Source: Tepidimicrobium xylanilyticum (GTDB taxonomy: Bacteria; Bacillota; Clostridia; Tissierellales; Tepidimicrobiaceae). From it: DNA of 64,000 bases. The notes under the pieces were generated by a model that did no database searches, was not told where the DNA came from, and was given only the letters and a program-made list of their open reading frames with translations. A program made the translations under genes and the position numbers. Below, piece by piece: positions 1 to 9,454 of the stretch (position 1 is its first letter; every line of letters starts with the position of its first letter). The stretch spans positions 342,214-406,213 of the forward strand of contig NZ_FNNG01000002.1 in assembly GCF_900106765.1 (NCBI RefSeq). Reading direction: 5' to 3'.

Positions 1-895
1 ATCTGAGAGATGGTACACCCATTACCCTTCTTCCTTCATTGATCAAGTTTCCCAAAGAAGGAATGCTTACAGGAAGACCTAAGCCTATATAGGTTAAAAA
101 TACTTCATAGCCTATAGCAGCAGGTATGGCTAAAGCCATTCTTAACATGATAACGGATACTAAATAGGGCAATAAATTTTTGGTTATAATTCTCCTTGTA
201 GGAGTTCCTAAACATCTAGATGCTAAATTGTACTCCCTATCTCTAATTATTATTATCAAATTCCTTACAAAACGGGCCATGTTTAACCAGCCTGTCATAC
301 ACATAGCAAATATCATTGTAAATACACTGGGTTTCATTATATAGGTTAAGAGTATTAGAAGTATCGTTGTAGGAATATTGTTCAAAACATTGTATATTCC
401 AGTTATAGCTGACTCCAACCTTCTAACATAACCCCATACAGTTCCTACTATGATTCCTATTATGGCTTCCCAAAGGCCTACAAAAAAACCTATCAATAAG
501 GATGTTCTAGTACCGCTCCAGATGCGTGCCCATAAGTCCTGACCAATAGAATTAGTCCCAAACCAGAATTCTTTATCAGGCGGATGGTTCCTAAGTTGCA
601 TTCCAGTATTTTCATCTATATATATTTTAGTAGGAGACTTTTGCCCAGGTAAATAAGGTTGAATCATCGTAAAAGCAAGCAAGCCAATCATTAGAAATAA
701 AAGAAATTTTGCTACTTTATTTTGCATGAATACTTGAAAAGTAGATCTCCAATAGGAATAATTGGAATATCCAGTTTTTTCAGCTTCAATTTCATCAAAA
801 TCTGCAAATTCGAATAATGATTCATCTATATCATCTATTGTATCCTTTGTATTGTCTACTGAACCATTTACTAAATTATCCATTGAATTAGCCAT
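1..895 (-). CDS. oppC: Oligopeptide/dipeptide ABC transporter permease, OppC/DppC type (3' end outside window)
   Basis: Inner-membrane permease that pairs with OppB to move peptides. About 298 residues are visible and the C-terminus runs off the window. After an acidic cytoplasmic N-terminus, the first membrane segment lies near residues 55-70. A conserved OppC-type motif (EFWFGTNSIGQDLWAR) follows, and a binding-protein-dependent permease EAA-like loop (ASRCLGTPTRR...LLP) comes near residue 225. The ATG overlaps the oppB TAA by one base, so the two are translationally coupled. ATPase genes (oppD/F) would be expected just beyond the window edge. Family assignment is firm; substrate is inferred from the cell-wall-peptide neighbours. 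Confidence 0.93.
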   Translation of the reverse strand, partial: MANSMDNLVNGSVDNTKDTIDDIDESLFEFADFDEIEAEKTGYSNYSYWRSTFQVFMQNKVAKFLLFLMIGLLAFTMIQPYLPGQKSPTKIYIDENTGMQLRNHPPDKEFWFGTNSIGQDLWARIWSGTRTSLLIGFFVGLWEAIIGIIVGTVWGYVRRLESAITGIYNVLNNIPTTILLILLTYIMKPSVFTMIFAMCMTGWLNMARFVRNLIIIIRDREYNLASRCLGTPTRRIITKNLLPYLVSVIMLRMALAIPAAIGYEVFLTYIGLGLPVSIPSLGNLINEGRRVMGVPSLR

Positions 896-1839
896 TATCT
901 TGCACCTTCCTTTCTGTCCAGCTTAATTCTTGGATCTAAGGTAGCCATTAGTATATCACCTAAGAATAGTCCAATTATACCTATGGACGAATAAATCAAA
1001 ACCAGCGCTTGCACTAAGGTATTATCCTGCCTTTGAATAGCATCTACTAATAGCCCACCCATTCCTGGAATGGAGTACAAGGACTCTATATATATAGACC
1101 CAGATACGGTGTACAAAAGTGAGGTTGGAAGATACTGTACCATTGGAACGATAGCATTTTTTAATACATGTTTTACCATTATGGTCTTTTCTCTCAATCC
1201 CTTTGCTCTTGCCAATTTAACGTAATCTTTATTAATCTCGTCTACCATATAGCGTCTCATCCACATGGCATAGGATGCAGTTCCTCCTAAGGACATGGAT
1301 ATGGTTGGTAAAATCCAACTTGCTGGCCTATCTGGATTAAAGAGGATTGGAAGCTTGAAAATATCCGTTACGTACAGCTGAAGGAAAAGATAATAAACAG
1401 CAGCTGGAACTGCATTTATGAATACTATATAACCGGTTCCTAATTTGTCCCAAAATTTATTCTTACTTCTAGCCATGGTTACTCCCAAAGGTACCCCTAC
1501 AATTAGTGAAAGTGCCATGGCAGCAAGTCCGAATTTAACTGAATAAGGAATTTTAGCTTTGAGTATATCCACAATAGGCACCTTAGGCCTATAAATAATA
1601 GATTCACCTAACTCCCCTGAAAATAGGTCTATATAGAAGTTTATTAATTGTATATGTATAGGGTCCCTTAACCCCATACTTGTAAGTATTGCTTCTCTCT
1701 GAGCTTCATCTAATTTCTCATATCCTTCTCCAAAATATCCTTCTTCTGGCATCAATCGCATGAGAAGAAATACTATGGTTACTACAACAAATAGTGTTAC
1801 TACAGATTGAAGTAGTCTTTTTACCGTATACTTTAGCAT
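895..1839 (-). CDS. oppB: Oligopeptide/dipeptide ABC transporter permease, OppB/DppB type
   Basis: Second permease of the peptide importer, 314 residues with about six membrane segments. The N-terminal start MLKYTVKRLLQ is typical of the family. The EAA loop is visible (YVKLARAKGLREKTIMVKH), followed by a GSIYIESLYSIPGMGGL motif characteristic of OppB/DppB. The start was placed at the ATG at 1839 because a GGAGGAGGAG ribosome binding site sits immediately upstream; the longer reading frame would start inside or before that site. It follows oppA after a short gap holding a perfect hairpin and overlaps oppC by one base. Confidence 0.94.
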   Translation of the reverse strand: MLKYTVKRLLQSVVTLFVVVTIVFLLMRLMPEEGYFGEGYEKLDEAQREAILTSMGLRDPIHIQLINFYIDLFSGELGESIIYRPKVPIVDILKAKIPYSVKFGLAAMALSLIVGVPLGVTMARSKNKFWDKLGTGYIVFINAVPAAVYYLFLQLYVTDIFKLPILFNPDRPASWILPTISMSLGGTASYAMWMRRYMVDEINKDYVKLARAKGLREKTIMVKHVLKNAIVPMVQYLPTSLLYTVSGSIYIESLYSIPGMGGLLVDAIQRQDNTLVQALVLIYSSIGIIGLFLGDILMATLDPRIKLDRKEGAR

Positions 1840-1863
1840 ACTCCTCCTCCTTATTAGTTGATA

Positions 1864-1880
1864 GGCGGCCAAAGGCCGCC
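1864..1880 (-). other. Intercistronic hairpin between oppA and oppB
   Basis: Perfect 7-bp GC-rich stem (GGCGGCC, loop of three, GGCCGCC) directly downstream of the oppA stop. No T-tract follows on the minus strand, so it is not a classical terminator. Such hairpins often protect the upstream binding-protein message and lower expression of the permease genes; that role is inferred. Confidence 0.6.
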
Positions 1881-1894
1881 TTAACTTATTTCCA

Positions 1895-3742
1895 TTATTG
1901 ATTAGCTGCTTTCTTTAATGCTTCTGCCCTTTCCTTTTCCCATTGTTCAAGGGCTTCTGTAAACTCTTGTGAATTCATTGGCTTTGCTAGTACCTTTTGC
2001 CCCTTGAATCTCTCTCCTGAAACTCCAAAAGGTGAATATAGGGATTCAAATGGATTAAGTCTTGAAGCTGAATAACCTCCTCCACCAACTGCATAAGGAA
2101 TTACGAAAGCTTCTTCTATAAAAAATGCTTCAGCTTCTGCAAATAGTTTATATCGTTTTTCGATATCAAGTCTCTCAGCTTTAGCTTCATTTACCATGTT
2201 CTCATAAGTATTCTTTCCATTAGCTTCCTTATACCCTTCTGCTAAATGAGGCCAATTATAGGTTCCATCTGGGCTAAACGGATCCGTATAGGTTTCAGGG
2301 TCTGCATAATCTGGTCCCCAGTTACACTCTAGGAATGCATAGTTCCCAGACCTTCTTACTTCTTGTAGGAATCCTGTTGGTGGTTTTGGATCGATTATAA
2401 TATCTATATAATCGGTGCCCAATAGGTTTTCCATTTGCTGTTCTATTACTTGAGCTCTATTTGCCCAATCGCTTACACCTGTGTTATAAGGCATTAGTAT
2501 CTTAACTGGGAATTTTGCTTTACCTTCTAATTCCTGTAAGGCCTTTTCCTTATATTCTAAAGCTAATTTTTCATTAAAGGAATCCGTATTTGCAAATTTA
2601 GCTAAACTTTTCAATTGAGTATAATCTACACCATTTAGGTCAACAAAGTTCTTAGGAGTTATGGTATTGCTAAGTCTCTTTTCAGGATCATAGGGTTCAG
2701 CTGTTAACATAGCAGCTTTCCTATCTAAGGCATGGAATAAGGATTTGCGGAAATTTTTATTGTTTACTACTACTTTCCAATTATCAGGTTCATACTCTTC
2801 TGGGAATCTTGGGTCGAAGTTGAAACAATAGAAATAGGAATAGAAACTAGTTCTATTTGGTCTTACCATAGCTTCTTTTTCCGGATCTGACATCCACTCA
2901 TCTAATATATCAGATGAAATAGTAGCATAATCTACTTCTCCGCGTAAAAATAGTTCTGGCGCTAAAGTAGCTGCTTCCTTGTTATAGGTCTGAACCAGTT
3001 TCTTAATATGAACATTTTCCTTATCCCAGTAGCTATCATTAGCAATTAATACCCTTCTATTTTGTGGTTCGAAAATCTCCATTATATATGCTCCATTATA
3101 TAGAAAATTAACATTGTCGGTTCCAAATTTATCTCCTACTTCTTCTAAGAACTGTCCATTAGCTGGGAAGAAACATACATAAGTAAGCATGGATAAGAAA
3201 TAAGGTGTTGGTTCTTTTAATGTATATTGAAGAGTATATTTATCTACAGCTTTTACACCCACTTGGTCAAAATCTGTTATCTCTCCATTATAGTATTCTT
3301 CAGCATTTTTAAGTACACTATATGCAATATTGGCAGTCCCCGACCCATTGGAAGGGTTTAAAATATACTTCATTGCATCTACAAAGTCTTGAGCTGTAAC
3401 TTCTGCATATTCTTCTCCCTCATGGGTTACCCATTTAACGTCTTCCCTTAGTTTAAAGGTCCATACTAATCCATCTTCAGAAACTTCCCACTCAGTAGCA
3501 AGACATGGTTGTGGTACACCATACTTATCATAATCAATTAAGGTATCTACTAAGTTTGCAGCTAATGCAAATTCATTGGTAGTAGAAGTTACTAAATAGT
3601 TTAAAGTTGTGATTTCCCCTGAATAGACTGTTCTATATTCTTGTACTTCTGCCACATTACCTCCCGAAGTCTGAGTTCCACCTTTAGAACAGCCAGAAAT
3701 AATCATAAACATGGTCAAAGCCAAAGCAATTAACCTCTTCAT
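1895..3742 (-). CDS. oppA: Peptide ABC transporter substrate-binding lipoprotein, OppA/DppA family (SBP family 5)
   Basis: Extracellular peptide-binding protein of 615 residues, anchored by lipid. The start at 3742 (MKRLIALALT) gives a classical lipoprotein signal with lipobox ISGC and is preceded by GAGGG; a longer frame adds 18 non-signal residues. The body matches solute-binding family 5 (TLNYL near the N-terminus, ATEWEVSEDGLVWTFKLRE, then YTDPFSPDGTYNW and a C-terminal FIEEAFVIPYAVGG). It is the first gene of oppABC and lies about 90 bp below a sigma-54-type promoter. Its neighbours (epimerase, NlpC/P60 enzyme) suggest murein peptides as substrate, which is inference. Confidence 0.93.
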   Translation of the reverse strand: MKRLIALALTMFMIISGCSKGGTQTSGGNVAEVQEYRTVYSGEITTLNYLVTSTTNEFALAANLVDTLIDYDKYGVPQPCLATEWEVSEDGLVWTFKLREDVKWVTHEGEEYAEVTAQDFVDAMKYILNPSNGSGTANIAYSVLKNAEEYYNGEITDFDQVGVKAVDKYTLQYTLKEPTPYFLSMLTYVCFFPANGQFLEEVGDKFGTDNVNFLYNGAYIMEIFEPQNRRVLIANDSYWDKENVHIKKLVQTYNKEAATLAPELFLRGEVDYATISSDILDEWMSDPEKEAMVRPNRTSFYSYFYCFNFDPRFPEEYEPDNWKVVVNNKNFRKSLFHALDRKAAMLTAEPYDPEKRLSNTITPKNFVDLNGVDYTQLKSLAKFANTDSFNEKLALEYKEKALQELEGKAKFPVKILMPYNTGVSDWANRAQVIEQQMENLLGTDYIDIIIDPKPPTGFLQEVRRSGNYAFLECNWGPDYADPETYTDPFSPDGTYNWPHLAEGYKEANGKNTYENMVNEAKAERLDIEKRYKLFAEAEAFFIEEAFVIPYAVGGGGYSASRLNPFESLYSPFGVSGERFKGQKVLAKPMNSQEFTEALEQWEKERAEALKKAANQ

Positions 3743-3827
3743 AATTTCCCTCCTCAATAATATTAATAGGTTAGAAGATGAGTTTAAAGGGTCCATCCTC
3801 TCCTTTAAAATATTATTATATTAATAT

Positions 3828-3843
3828 GGCAAAATGCATGCCA
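3828..3843 (-). promoter_or_regulatory. Sigma-54 (-24/-12) promoter for oppABC
   Basis: On the minus strand the sequence reads TGGCAT, five bases, TTGCC. GG and GC are separated by exactly 10 bases, as required for RpoN promoters (consensus TGGCAC-N5-TTGCA/T). It points at oppA, about 85 bp before its start codon, and the gene just upstream encodes a sigma-54 enhancer-binding protein. The same bases form a short inverted repeat (ATGGCA/TGCCAT), which is a possible coincidence. Confidence 0.8.
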
Positions 3844-3885
3844 TGTTCTCATCTGTATGATTTTACCTGTTTGTACAATTCTAAA

Positions 3886-3921
3886 CGGAATATTCATTTT
3901 TGCCCTTTTAAAAATATTCCG
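3886..3921. promoter_or_regulatory. Candidate upstream activator site for the sigma-54 regulator
   Basis: A 9-bp inverted repeat, CGGAATATT / AATATTCCG, with an 18-base spacer. It lies 45-90 bp upstream of the -24/-12 element, where enhancer-binding proteins usually dock. A second small repeat (TTTTCC / GGAAAA, about 3999-4018) is nearby. Assignment to the neighbouring regulator is inferred from position only. Confidence 0.45.
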
Positions 3922-4040
3922 AATAATAGAACCAAACATAGAGAAATAGGAAACGCTTACTTCTCTTGTTTTGCAATCAGAAGAAGATTTTCTTTCATTT
4001 TTCCAAATTACCGGAAAATTCCTACAATATGGATTGTATC

Positions 4041-5894
4041 TTAAATCCTATACTTTTTCAATTTTTCATAAAATGTGGTTTTACTTATACCTAAAGCTTT
4101 CATAGTTTTCTTTTTATCCCCCTTAAAGTAATCTAGAGCTTTTTTTATAGCATCCCTTTCACAACTCATTACAGCCTCTTTTAATGTGGTAATCTTACCC
4201 CTTCGATTATCCTTTTCCTTCACATATATCATGATATGTTTCGTCAAAATTGTATTGCTTTCAGAAAGGTTAACAGCTCTTTCAAGTATATTTTCCAATT
4301 CCCTAACATTTCCTGGCCAATTATATCTAGTTAATAGATTAAGGGCTTCTCCAGAAATCCTCTTTTGCTCAACTCCAACTTCCTTACATATTTTAGGTAG
4401 TAACATTTCCACCAAAGGATATATATCTTCTATTCTTTCTCTTAGAGGAGGTATCCAAATGGGAAATACATTAATCCTATAATATAGGTCTTCCCTGAAC
4501 CTTCCTGCCACCATTTCCTCTTCTAGGTTCTTATTTGTAGCAGCAATAATTCTTACATTTACATTTATTTTATCAGTGCCACCAACTCTATAAAAACTTT
4601 TATCCTGCAAAACTTGAAGTAATTTCACCTGCAAATTTAACGGTATATCTCCCAATTCATCTAAAAATATGGTACCCCCATTAGCCCTTTCAAAAAATCC
4701 AATCTTTCCTCCACTTCTAGCACCTGTAAAAGCCCCTTTTTCATACCCGAATAGTTCAGATTCCAATAGGGTGGCTGGTATAGAGCCACAATTTACATGG
4801 ACAAAGGGCTTATCTTTAAATTTGCTATTATCGTGGATTGCCTTTGCAAGCAGAGTTTTACCAGTACCACTTTCTCCTAAAATGAGAACGGTAGAATTGG
4901 TCTTTGATGCTTTCACAGCAAGTCTTTTTACTTGATTTATCTCCTTACTTTCCCCTATGAAACTTGGAAATGCCTTTTTTAATAACTTCTCTTCATTAAG
5001 CTGTCTTTCGATCTTGTCCAACTCTGAAAGGGCCTTATCCCTTTCTTTAATAACACGCCTTATTTCGGAAATATCTTCTACCTTTAAAGCTGCACCAATC
5101 CTTTTACCATCCTTATCCACAGGTAGTAGGGTACACATGGTTGGTATTCCGTTTATTTCCTTAAATTCATCTACATAAGTTATATTTTCTCCCCTTGCCA
5201 CCCTATAGAAATCTTCTATAGTAGAACTTCCTTTATGTATTTCAAATATATCTTTTCCAATTACATCGAGTATAGTATTATCCTTCCCTTTTGCTCTAAA
5301 ATCGTTACCTTTCAAAAGCTCATTTATGCTTTCCCCTCTAGCAGTATAACCTTGGGACTGGTAAAACTTCATTTTTTTAGTCTTTTCATCCAACACCACC
5401 ATATGACCAATGGCGTTCATGTAACTCATGGAATACTTTTCTCCATCTACTTCTATGGTAATGACCTTATGAGCAAAATCTATAACAACCCTTATATCTA
5501 TGCCTAGGAATTTTGCGTTTAATTTCAGCGTATCCTCCATATTTTCAGGTCTTACATATCTATATATGGGTGGAATGCCTTCCTCTTTATATAATCCAAC
5601 AGCTACTAATCCATCCCCTTTTTTTATATTTTTATCCCTTATTCCCAGACATTCCAAGGATTTAGAATTTAAATCACCATCATCCCTACCTAAGGAATTG
5701 TCACCTATTATAACTATATCTCCTCTATTTATTTTGCCTCCATCGTGGCTTATTTGTTGATTATTGATTATACCAAATATTTCTTTTGCTTTATTATTAT
5801 AAATTTGAATTATCCCATTATTATCAATGACCATTAAACCTTCAGACATTATGTCTGTAAATAGCTTTACATAGTCATCAGAGTTAACAAGCAT
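4041..5894 (-). CDS. Sigma-54-dependent transcriptional activator (PAS - AAA+ - Fis-type HTH)
   Basis: Enhancer-binding regulator of 617 residues. A PAS-like segment starts at residue 9 and a second sensory region precedes a coiled linker (about 285-310). The AAA+ core then follows: Walker A GESGTGKT (about 340), the sigma-54 contact loop GAFTGA (about 390), Walker [11 protein letters not shown] (about 415) and the arginine finger RFREDLYYR. The C-terminal HTH ([20 protein letters not shown]) binds DNA. It sits 12 bp below the epimerase gene and directly upstream of a sigma-54 promoter in front of oppA, so it probably activates peptide uptake. No response-regulator receiver domain is seen; a small ligand is the likely signal (inferred). 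Confidence 0.93.
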   Translation of the reverse strand: MLVNSDDYVKLFTDIMSEGLMVIDNNGIIQIYNNKAKEIFGIINNQQISHDGGKINRGDIVIIGDNSLGRDDGDLNSKSLECLGIRDKNIKKGDGLVAVGLYKEEGIPPIYRYVRPENMEDTLKLNAKFLGIDIRVVIDFAHKVITIEVDGEKYSMSYMNAIGHMVVLDEKTKKMKFYQSQGYTARGESINELLKGNDFRAKGKDNTILDVIGKDIFEIHKGSSTIEDFYRVARGENITYVDEFKEINGIPTMCTLLPVDKDGKRIGAALKVEDISEIRRVIKERDKALSELDKIERQLNEEKLLKKAFPSFIGESKEINQVKRLAVKASKTNSTVLILGESGTGKTLLAKAIHDNSKFKDKPFVHVNCGSIPATLLESELFGYEKGAFTGARSGGKIGFFERANGGTIFLDELGDIPLNLQVKLLQVLQDKSFYRVGGTDKINVNVRIIAATNKNLEEEMVAGRFREDLYYRINVFPIWIPPLRERIEDIYPLVEMLLPKICKEVGVEQKRISGEALNLLTRYNWPGNVRELENILERAVNLSESNTILTKHIMIYVKEKDNRRGKITTLKEAVMSCERDAIKKALDYFKGDKKKTMKALGISKTTFYEKLKKYRI

Positions 5895-5905
5895 TTAACC
5901 ACCCT

Positions 5906-6994
5906 TTAATCGTAAATGATATTTCCTATACTTTCAAATCCAAACCCAGGTTTTTCAGATAATCTTATTTGGTATTCGTTATATTGGGCTCCGCCAATAA
6001 TAGGATCTTCAGCCAGTAGATTTGGACTATCTAAATCGTATCTAGAGATAATTTTTTTAGCTGCTGCTAAATGGGAAGCGGCAGTTAAACCAATTTTACT
6101 TTCCATCATACAGCCAACCATACATTCTACTCCGAAACTTTCAGCTATACTGCATATCTTAAGCGCATTATATATTCCTCCAGTCTTCATAAGCTTAATA
6201 TTTATCATATCAGCTGCTCTATTTTGTATAATCTTCAAAGCATCTAAAGGCGAGAAACAGCTTTCATCAGCTAATATTGGTGTTATAACATTATCCGTTA
6301 CATATTTAAGGCCTTCTATGTCATAGGCTTTGACGGGCTGTTCTACAAGCTCCAAATCCAAGCCTGCATCCTCCATCTTTCGTATAACCATTACAGCTTC
6401 TTTAGGATTCCAACCCTGATTAGCATCAGCCCTAATTTTTACATTGTATCCTATAGCCTCTCTAATGGCTTTTATCCTTTTTAGATCTTTTTTCCAATCC
6501 TTGCCTACCTTTATCTTTAGAGTTTTATAGCCCTTTTCTACAGCTTTAATGCTATCTTCAACCATTTCTTCTGGTTCATTTACACTTATAGTTATATCTG
6601 TGATTATTTCATTCCTATATCCACCTAGTAGTTTATATACAGGAGCATTATATTGCTGGCCAAAGAGGTCGTATAAGGCCATATCTATAGCTGCTTTTGG
6701 GCTTGTATTATTTACTAATGAATTGTGTAGCAAGTCTATTATACTTTCAAAATCCTCTATGGATCTACCAATCAATTTAGGCCCTATTTCATCGATTATA
6801 GCACCTTTAATGGAACCCATAAAATCTCCAGTAATTACCTGAGTAATTGCAGCTTCTCCGTAACCTATATGACCAGTATCTGTTGTAATCTTTACTACTA
6901 CATTTTCTAATACCCTAACCTCTCGCAAGGCAGTTTTAAAAGGTTTCTTTAAAGGTATTTTTATTTTCCCTACTTGAACTTGTGCAATCTTCAC
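5906..6994 (-). CDS. ykfB: Dipeptide epimerase, L-Ala-D/L-Glu type (enolase superfamily)
   Basis: Enolase-superfamily enzyme of about 362 residues that epimerises L-Ala-D-Glu released from cell wall peptides to L-Ala-L-Glu. Visible landmarks in order: KIKVGKDW (catalytic Lys pair region), RADANQGW, a metal-binding EQPV, LADES, INIKLMKTGG and a C-terminal DLDSP, the DxD substrate motif of this subgroup. The GTG at 6994 was chosen because AAGGTGG lies nine bases upstream; a TTG two codons earlier is too close to it. It is sandwiched between the NlpC/P60 peptidase and the sigma-54 regulator, which strongly supports a murein-peptide role. Substrate specificity within the epimerase family remains inference. 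Confidence 0.87.
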   Translation of the reverse strand: MKIAQVQVGKIKIPLKKPFKTALREVRVLENVVVKITTDTGHIGYGEAAITQVITGDFMGSIKGAIIDEIGPKLIGRSIEDFESIIDLLHNSLVNNTSPKAAIDMALYDLFGQQYNAPVYKLLGGYRNEIITDITISVNEPEEMVEDSIKAVEKGYKTLKIKVGKDWKKDLKRIKAIREAIGYNVKIRADANQGWNPKEAVMVIRKMEDAGLDLELVEQPVKAYDIEGLKYVTDNVITPILADESCFSPLDALKIIQNRAADMINIKLMKTGGIYNALKICSIAESFGVECMVGCMMESKIGLTAASHLAAAKKIISRYDLDSPNLLAEDPIIGGAQYNEYQIRLSEKPGFGFESIGNIIYD

Positions 6995-7139
6995 AGTCAA
7001 ATCCCACCTTTTCCATATATTATTAAGATTATATCACTATATCAATTTTCCTCCTAGTATAAATTTATATTGAATGATTGATGAATTTTCAATTAATTTA
7101 TTAATTTATCAAGTTAATAACTCAATTTATATGGAATTA

Positions 7140-8492
7140 TCATTTTTTTACAAATTCCTTACAGATTACAATATTTTCTAGATAGGTTTTTCCAGTAGAT
7201 GTTTTTATGGTTATGGGTGTTACTATGGTTTTCATGGCTTCCACGTATTTTAATCCTTCCCCACTTTCTTCGTAGTATCCTGCTACTTGGTGTAGAATAT
7301 ACCCTATTCCTTCATCTTCTCCCAAGTACAGCATAATATGCCCAGGCATATATAATACGCTAGCAGGAGGAAAATTCCCCTTATCGTAAACCTTTCCTAG
7401 AGAGTCCATACCTTGCTCAATAGAGTTTCTAGGAAGCTTTATGCCAAAGGTTCTATGAATATCCATGATTAAGGCTGAACAATCCCTTGTATTATTCATT
7501 CCTCCCCAGCCATATTCCTCTCCTAGAAATTTAAAACCCTGCTTGATAATATTTGCTTTGGTGTAGGGAAGATAACCCTTGTAAAAGGATTTCGAAGTAG
7601 GAAGTTTTTTCTCTAAAACCTCAAACTTTCCTTCTTCACTCCTAATAGGCATCAAGACCTTATAACCCTCTTCATCTTCGCCTATTAAGGGAATCCTAAC
7701 CCCCATATCCAAAACTACTCCATCTAAATTTACTTGCCTATCTATAACAACTAAAAAAGGCTCCCAGTTTACATAGTAGAAAATATTTTCTTTATCTCCA
7801 ATTGCCACATCCTTTTTAGGTATCCAGCCTAAATAATTATATATCCTTCCAAAATACCATTCTCCATCGGCGGATTCTATATAAATTGCTAATGGTTCCC
7901 AAGGATAGATGGCTGTTTCCATAAATCTATCGAATTCAATATTTCCTTCCTTCTTATAGGATGGTTCGTAGGTTGGAAAGGTTCTCAACACCGTCCTATT
8001 AACCGTTACTCCATACTTCATACTCACTTTATGGGGAATGGATTCAAGGTTTAGGTTCTTCATTAGCCCATTAAAATAGCCTTCATCCATTACATTCCCT
8101 TGGCTATCGAATCTAAGTTCTGCGGGTTTTTTGCTCACCATTTTAATAATTTCTTCCAATTGGGTCTTTTCTATAGTATCTTTGTGATTTTCTATGTCTA
8201 CCAGATAATCTAATTGGTGAAAATTATCTTTATTATAATCTTTTATCTCTGATGAATTCATTAAAAGCAAATCACTCTGAACTATTCTTTCTATCCAATA
8301 TTCTGGGTCTTCTATAGTATATAGCCCAACTTCCTTATGAACTTCTAGTGTATCAACATTGACCTCTTCATCAGTTTCTGCATTAAACTTATATCCCGTT
8401 TCTTTTCCGTTAAGTTTCTGGTCCACCTTGAAAAGCACAAAGGCTATTAAAAACAATGTAATGATGACTATTACTTTCCATTTTTCCTTCAC
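7140..8492 (-). CDS. SH3-domain NlpC/P60 endopeptidase, membrane-anchored (YkfC-like)
   Basis: Cell wall peptide hydrolase of 450 residues with an uncleaved N-terminal membrane anchor (residues 7-21). SH3b-like segments occupy about 160-290. The C-terminal NlpC/P60 domain has the catalytic Cys in TRDCSALIMD (Cys338), His385 in MPGHIMLYLG and a third polar residue at His401. The architecture fits gamma-D-glutamyl-L-amino-acid (or diamino acid) endopeptidases of the YkfC type. The GTG start has GGGGG seven bases upstream. It is downstream of glsA (31 bp) and upstream of the epimerase, giving a plausible route from murein peptides to free Glu. A lysin role rather than peptide catabolism cannot be excluded. 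Confidence 0.86.
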   Translation of the reverse strand: MKEKWKVIVIITLFLIAFVLFKVDQKLNGKETGYKFNAETDEEVNVDTLEVHKEVGLYTIEDPEYWIERIVQSDLLLMNSSEIKDYNKDNFHQLDYLVDIENHKDTIEKTQLEEIIKMVSKKPAELRFDSQGNVMDEGYFNGLMKNLNLESIPHKVSMKYGVTVNRTVLRTFPTYEPSYKKEGNIEFDRFMETAIYPWEPLAIYIESADGEWYFGRIYNYLGWIPKKDVAIGDKENIFYYVNWEPFLVVIDRQVNLDGVVLDMGVRIPLIGEDEEGYKVLMPIRSEEGKFEVLEKKLPTSKSFYKGYLPYTKANIIKQGFKFLGEEYGWGGMNNTRDCSALIMDIHRTFGIKLPRNSIEQGMDSLGKVYDKGNFPPASVLYMPGHIMLYLGEDEGIGYILHQVAGYYEESGEGLKYVEAMKTIVTPITIKTSTGKTYLENIVICKEFVKK

Positions 8493-8523
8493 CCATATAC
8501 CCCCAGTTCAATAAAACCTTTTT

Positions 8524-9438
8524 TCAGCTAAATAGGCTTAAATTTAGATGATTGGATAAATCCTTCAAAAGTTCCATACCTGCTACGGAATTTCCATGTC
8601 CGTCTAAAGCAGGACCATAAACACCTATTCCAAATCGATTAGGCACTACAGCTAAAATTCCTCCAGAAACCCCACTTTTGGATGGAATACCTACATGGGA
8701 TAAATATTCACCACTATAATCATACATGCCACAAGTAGTCATAATTGCTAAAGCGTAATTTATTGTCTTCTCATCCACTATCTTTTCATTTGTCTCTAAG
8801 ATTCGTCCCTTATTGGCAAGAAATATTCCAATTTTTGCTAGATCTACACAGTCCACCTCAATGGAGCACTGTTTGAAATAAACATCAAGTATTTCTTCCA
8901 CGTCTTCTTCAATAAGGCCTTTATTTTTTAATAGATATGCGATAGCTCTATTTTTATCGGCTGTAGTCTTTTCTGACTGGAATACCTCCACATTATATTT
9001 AAGCGATTTATTAGACGTAATTTTCTTCAATAACTCCAATAATCGGTTAAATTTCTCTTCTCCATTCCCCTTTATTAGAGAGGTAGTAACTATGGCGCCA
9101 GCGTTTATCATGGGATTAGCAGGTTTAACCCCATGGGGCAGGTCTAATTTATAAAGGGAATTAAAAGGTTCATCAGTTGCTTTCATGTCTACCTTATTAA
9201 ATATACTTTCTCCATTATCCATCAATGCTAATATCAATGCTACTACTTTGGATATACTCTGCATTGTAAATTTCTTATTATAATCTCCCCCAGTACATAT
9301 ATTACCACTCATATCAAGTATACATATACCTAAATCCCGCGGATCCGCTTTTTTTAAAGCAGGTATATAATCAGCTATCTGCCCTTTATTTGCAGTAGGA
9401 CGGTTCTTTTCAATTAATCTAACCAATAATTCCTTCAA
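8524..9438 (-). CDS. glsA: Glutaminase A
   Basis: Converts glutamine to glutamate and ammonia. About 304 residues with the serine beta-lactamase-like fold of GlsA: the catalytic SxxK motif is QSISK, and the family blocks KPANPMINAGAI, GGILAVVPN and a C-terminal GNSVAGMELL are present. The start is best set at TTG 9438: a near-perfect Shine-Dalgarno (AGGGGGTGAT) is eight bases upstream, and the GTG three codons earlier lies inside that site. It lies just before the YkfC-like gene in the same direction and could supply or recycle glutamate in the same unit. Confidence 0.92.
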   Translation of the reverse strand: MKELLVRLIEKNRPTANKGQIADYIPALKKADPRDLGICILDMSGNICTGGDYNKKFTMQSISKVVALILALMDNGESIFNKVDMKATDEPFNSLYKLDLPHGVKPANPMINAGAIVTTSLIKGNGEEKFNRLLELLKKITSNKSLKYNVEVFQSEKTTADKNRAIAYLLKNKGLIEEDVEEILDVYFKQCSIEVDCVDLAKIGIFLANKGRILETNEKIVDEKTINYALAIMTTCGMYDYSGEYLSHVGIPSKSGVSGGILAVVPNRFGIGVYGPALDGHGNSVAGMELLKDLSNHLNLSLFS

Positions 9439-9454
9439 CTTAATCACCCCCTAT

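Noticed and set aside
3778..4044. Plus-strand ORF of 88 codons in the oppA upstream region
   Set aside because: No ribosome site, odd composition, and it covers the -24/-12 promoter and inverted repeat; chance frame.
4999..5178. Plus-strand ORFs opposite the sigma-54 regulator
   Set aside because: Several short frames, none with a ribosome site; the regulator on minus carries intact AAA+ motifs.
5916..6326. 136-codon plus-strand frame inside the epimerase gene
   Set aside because: Antisense shadow of a well-supported enzyme; no start signal.
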